64,000 bases of DNA from Haloarcula argentinensis DSM 12282 (GTDB lineage: Archaea > Halobacteriota > Halobacteria > Halobacteriales > Haloarculaceae): assembly GCA_000336895.1 (NCBI GenBank), contig AOLX01000027.1, forward strand, positions 62,001 to 126,000, read 5' to 3'. Each line of letters opens with the position of its first letter. Within the stretch, counting starts at the first letter, position 1. This document shows, in pieces, positions 62,064-64,000 of the stretch. Position numbers and translations under genes: made by a program. The notes under the pieces are model-generated. The model did not search any database and was not told the origin of the DNA. It saw only the letters and a list, made by a program, of their open reading frames with translations.

Positions 62064-64000
62064 ATGTCCCATGTGCTTGAGCCAGATATGGCTGAGTCGT
62101 CCCTGCTGTCTGCCCTCCACGATATCCGGGACCGGAACCGATCCTGGTTCGCGGACGACCCCCGCGCAACCGTGAAGCTCGTCGTCGCCGTGACAGTTCT
62201 CGGTCTCGTCCTCAGAATCGCGGCACTCGGGAGCCGCGTCGCCCACTTCGACGAGGGGCGCGTGGCCTACTGGGCGCTACATCTCCGCGATTCCGGGTCG
62301 TTCGCATACCGCTACATCATCCACGGCCCGTTCATTCAGCACGTCGATAGCTGGCTGTTCACTATCGCTGCGCCGACCGACTTCACGATGCGGCTCCCGG
62401 TCGCGATTGTCGGCGGCCTCCTCCCGCTGACGGCGCTGCTCTTTCGCGAGCACCTCCGGTCCGACGAGACTGTCCTCATGGCCGCGTTTCTCGCGCTCAA
62501 TCCCGTCCTCCTGTACTTCTCGCGGTTCATGCGCAGCGACGTGCTGGTCGCGGCGTTCATGTTCACCGCCTTCGGCCTGCTCGTCCGGTTCGCCGACACC
62601 CGGAAGGCTCGGTATCTCTACGGCGTTGCCGCGTTCATGGCGCTCGGGTTCGCTTCGAAGGAGAACGCCATCGTCTACGTGCTGACGTGGCTCGGCGCGA
62701 CTGGCCTCCTGCTGGCGAAGGTGCTCGTCCTCCCGAACGGCTACCGCGACGCCGTCGGCTTCCTCCGGACCGTCCCGAGCATCGGTGCAATCTGGGGCCG
62801 GCTTCGAGGGCGCTTCTGGGCAGACGTGCATCTGGGCCGCGATATCATCCGCTCGTTCCGTGACCGCCACGATAGCGCCGCCTCCGTCCTCGCAGCATAC
62901 GCGAGTCATATCGTCCTCGCCGCGCTGGTGTTCGGTCTCGTTTCGCTGTTTTTCTACGCCCCCCGCGGGGCTGGTGTCGCGGGTATCGAATACCCGCCAG
63001 CGCCGGCCGCCAGCGGCGACGTGAACTTCTGGTCCGGCGTGACGAACCCGTCGCTGTTCCCCGAACTCGTCCAGACCACCTGGGAGCGCGTCGCTGACCA
63101 GTACAGCGAGTGGTTCTCGCCGGCCTCCGAAAAGACCACGACGACGGATACCGGACTCGTCGGGTCCATCGAGACGTTTTACGAGAGCGTCGACGGCCAC
63201 TACGAGGTGCTGTTGAAAGCACTAGGCTACACCGCGGCACCGCTGCTCCTGTTTTCGATGTTCGGGTACGCGCTCGACCGACTCGGAACGGTCAAGCCGC
63301 GCCATCTCGTCCCGTTCGCGGCCTACGGTGGCTACGTCTCGATTCTGGGGTACCCCATCGGAACCGACATCGGCGCGCCGTGGCTCGCTGTCCACGTCGT
63401 CGTCCCGCTGTCGATTCCGGCCGCCGTCGGACTCGCTGCTGTGATCCGGTGGGGCAACGAATCGCTGTCGACTGACGACGTGACCGGCGCTGCCATCGCC
63501 GCCGCCATCGTTCTGCTCGTCACTGCACTCGTCGTCAACACAACCGCAACGCGGGTGTACACGAACGAGCATCTGGAAGGGAATCCGCTGGTCCAGTACG
63601 CCCAGCCACAGGAATCGCTCCGTGCGGATCTGGCGGAAATGGACCGGATCGCGACGGCCCACGGAAACGGCACCGATGTCGTCATGTACCACGGAGAACG
63701 CGGCGACGCCTACGACAGTGACGACGCGTACGTCAAGGAAGACCGCAGTCAGTGGAACGACTCGTGGTGGAACACCAGACCGATCTGCCTGCAGTGGCAC
63801 AACTCGCTGCCGCTGCCGTGGTACTACGCGGCTGACGACGTGAACGTCTCCTGTGAGACCCGCCCCGACATGCTCGCCGAGCAGGCGCAGGCGGATCAGC
63901 CGCCGATAGTCATCACCCAGCAGATCGACAGCACAGTCCCTACCGAACAGCTCGAAGCCGCCGGGTACGTACCCAAAACACACCGGATGCGGACAAAGTA
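62064..64000 (+). CDS. TIGR03663/Agl23-type GT-C-fold membrane protein (3' end cut by window)
   Basis: The frame is open from ATG 62064 (MSHVLEPDMAESSLLS) to the window edge without a stop, at least 645 codons. It has many transmembrane segments, beginning with VKLVVAVTVLGLVLRIAAL, and an early HFDEGRVAYW loop with the acidic residues typical of GT-C glycosyltransferases. Related features include FIQHVDSWLF, NPVLLYFSRFMRSDVLVAAFMF and FASKENAIVYV. This matches the haloarchaeal TIGR03663 family linked to surface glycosylation. The TATA-like CTTAAAA lies about 30 bases before the start. Confidence 0.85.
   Translation, partial: MSHVLEPDMAESSLLSALHDIRDRNRSWFADDPRATVKLVVAVTVLGLVLRIAALGSRVAHFDEGRVAYWALHLRDSGSFAYRYIIHGPFIQHVDSWLFTIAAPTDFTMRLPVAIVGGLLPLTALLFREHLRSDETVLMAAFLALNPVLLYFSRFMRSDVLVAAFMFTAFGLLVRFADTRKARYLYGVAAFMALGFASKENAIVYVLTWLGATGLLLAKVLVLPNGYRDAVGFLRTVPSIGAIWGRLRGRFWADVHLGRDIIRSFRDRHDSAASVLAAYASHIVLAALVFGLVSLFFYAPRGAGVAGIEYPPAPAASGDVNFWSGVTNPSLFPELVQTTWERVADQYSEWFSPASEKTTTTDTGLVGSIETFYESVDGHYEVLLKALGYTAAPLLLFSMFGYALDRLGTVKPRHLVPFAAYGGYVSILGYPIGTDIGAPWLAVHVVVPLSIPAAVGLAAVIRWGNESLSTDDVTGAAIAAAIVLLVTALVVNTTATRVYTNEHLEGNPLVQYAQPQESLRADLAEMDRIATAHGNGTDVVMYHGERGDAYDSDDAYVKEDRSQWNDSWWNTRPICLQWHNSLPLPWYYAADDVNVSCETRPDMLAEQAQADQPPIVITQQIDSTVPTEQLEAAGYVPKTHRMRTK

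Overview
The window is an archaeal chromosome segment from a halophile, most likely Haloarcula or a close relative in the Haloarculaceae. The DNA is GC-rich and the proteins are strongly acidic. Many genes have a TATA-like element 25-35 bases before the start codon, as in leaderless transcripts. The gene content is also haloarchaeal: a NuoEFG-less complex I with fused NuoCD and split NuoJ, the haloarchaeal mevalonate-pathway decarboxylase, bat/HTR-style PAS/GAF kinases, a salactin-type actin homologue and a levansucrase. I see no rRNA, insertion sequence, CRISPR array or prophage. One tRNA gene is present, tRNA-Val(CAC).

Layout. 1-2.3 kb: end of a phosphate transporter (pstB), a TatD-like hydrolase and a NYN-domain protein. 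2.4-13.6 kb: the glycine cleavage operon (gcvT-gcvH-gcvPA-gcvPB) between two large PAS histidine kinases, then a stand-alone receiver protein and two tiny proteins. 13.7-18.8 kb: MsrA, cobalamin adenosyltransferase, phosphomevalonate/diphosphomevalonate decarboxylase, a SAM-dependent methyltransferase and an NDH-2-like flavoprotein. 19.3-23.1 kb: a cell-polarity or motility-looking group of ParA ATPase, CheW-domain protein, archaellum FlaD/E-domain protein and actin-like salactin. 23.5-25.3 kb: haloarchaeal proteins of unknown function. 25.5-29.1 kb: a convergent fructan/sucrose pair, GH32 and GH68. 29.5-33.3 kb: squalene/phytoene synthase, a PD-(D/E)xK-like protein and a TRAM-domain protein.

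33.4-36.0 kb holds a compact stress-type locus: a TetR regulator, a flavin oxidoreductase-DoxX pair and a pirin. The oxidoreductase and pirin promoters carry the same inverted repeat, TTTACC-N4-GGTAAA, which looks like the operator of a small regulon. 36.2-38.7 kb: a lipoprotein, tRNA-Val and a metallo-beta-lactamase-fold hydrolase. 38.7-49.5 kb: the complete nuoABCDHIJKLMN operon on the minus strand. 49.7-53.8 kb: purE, a membrane protein, an NCS2 permease and a HEAT-repeat protein. 53.9-58.4 kb: a secreted phospholipase-D-like protein, a DHH/RecJ-family nuclease, a JAMM protease and FAD synthase RibL. 58.5-64 kb: membrane and lipoproteins, an orphan A-type ATP synthase c subunit, an aspC-ribH overlapping pair and a GT-C membrane protein that runs off the right edge.

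The strongest leads are the TetR/pirin/DoxX operator pair, the ParA-CheW-FlaD/E-salactin cluster (with an actin whose nucleotide-binding aspartates are replaced), the orphan AtpK, and several perfect palindromes in intergenic regions.
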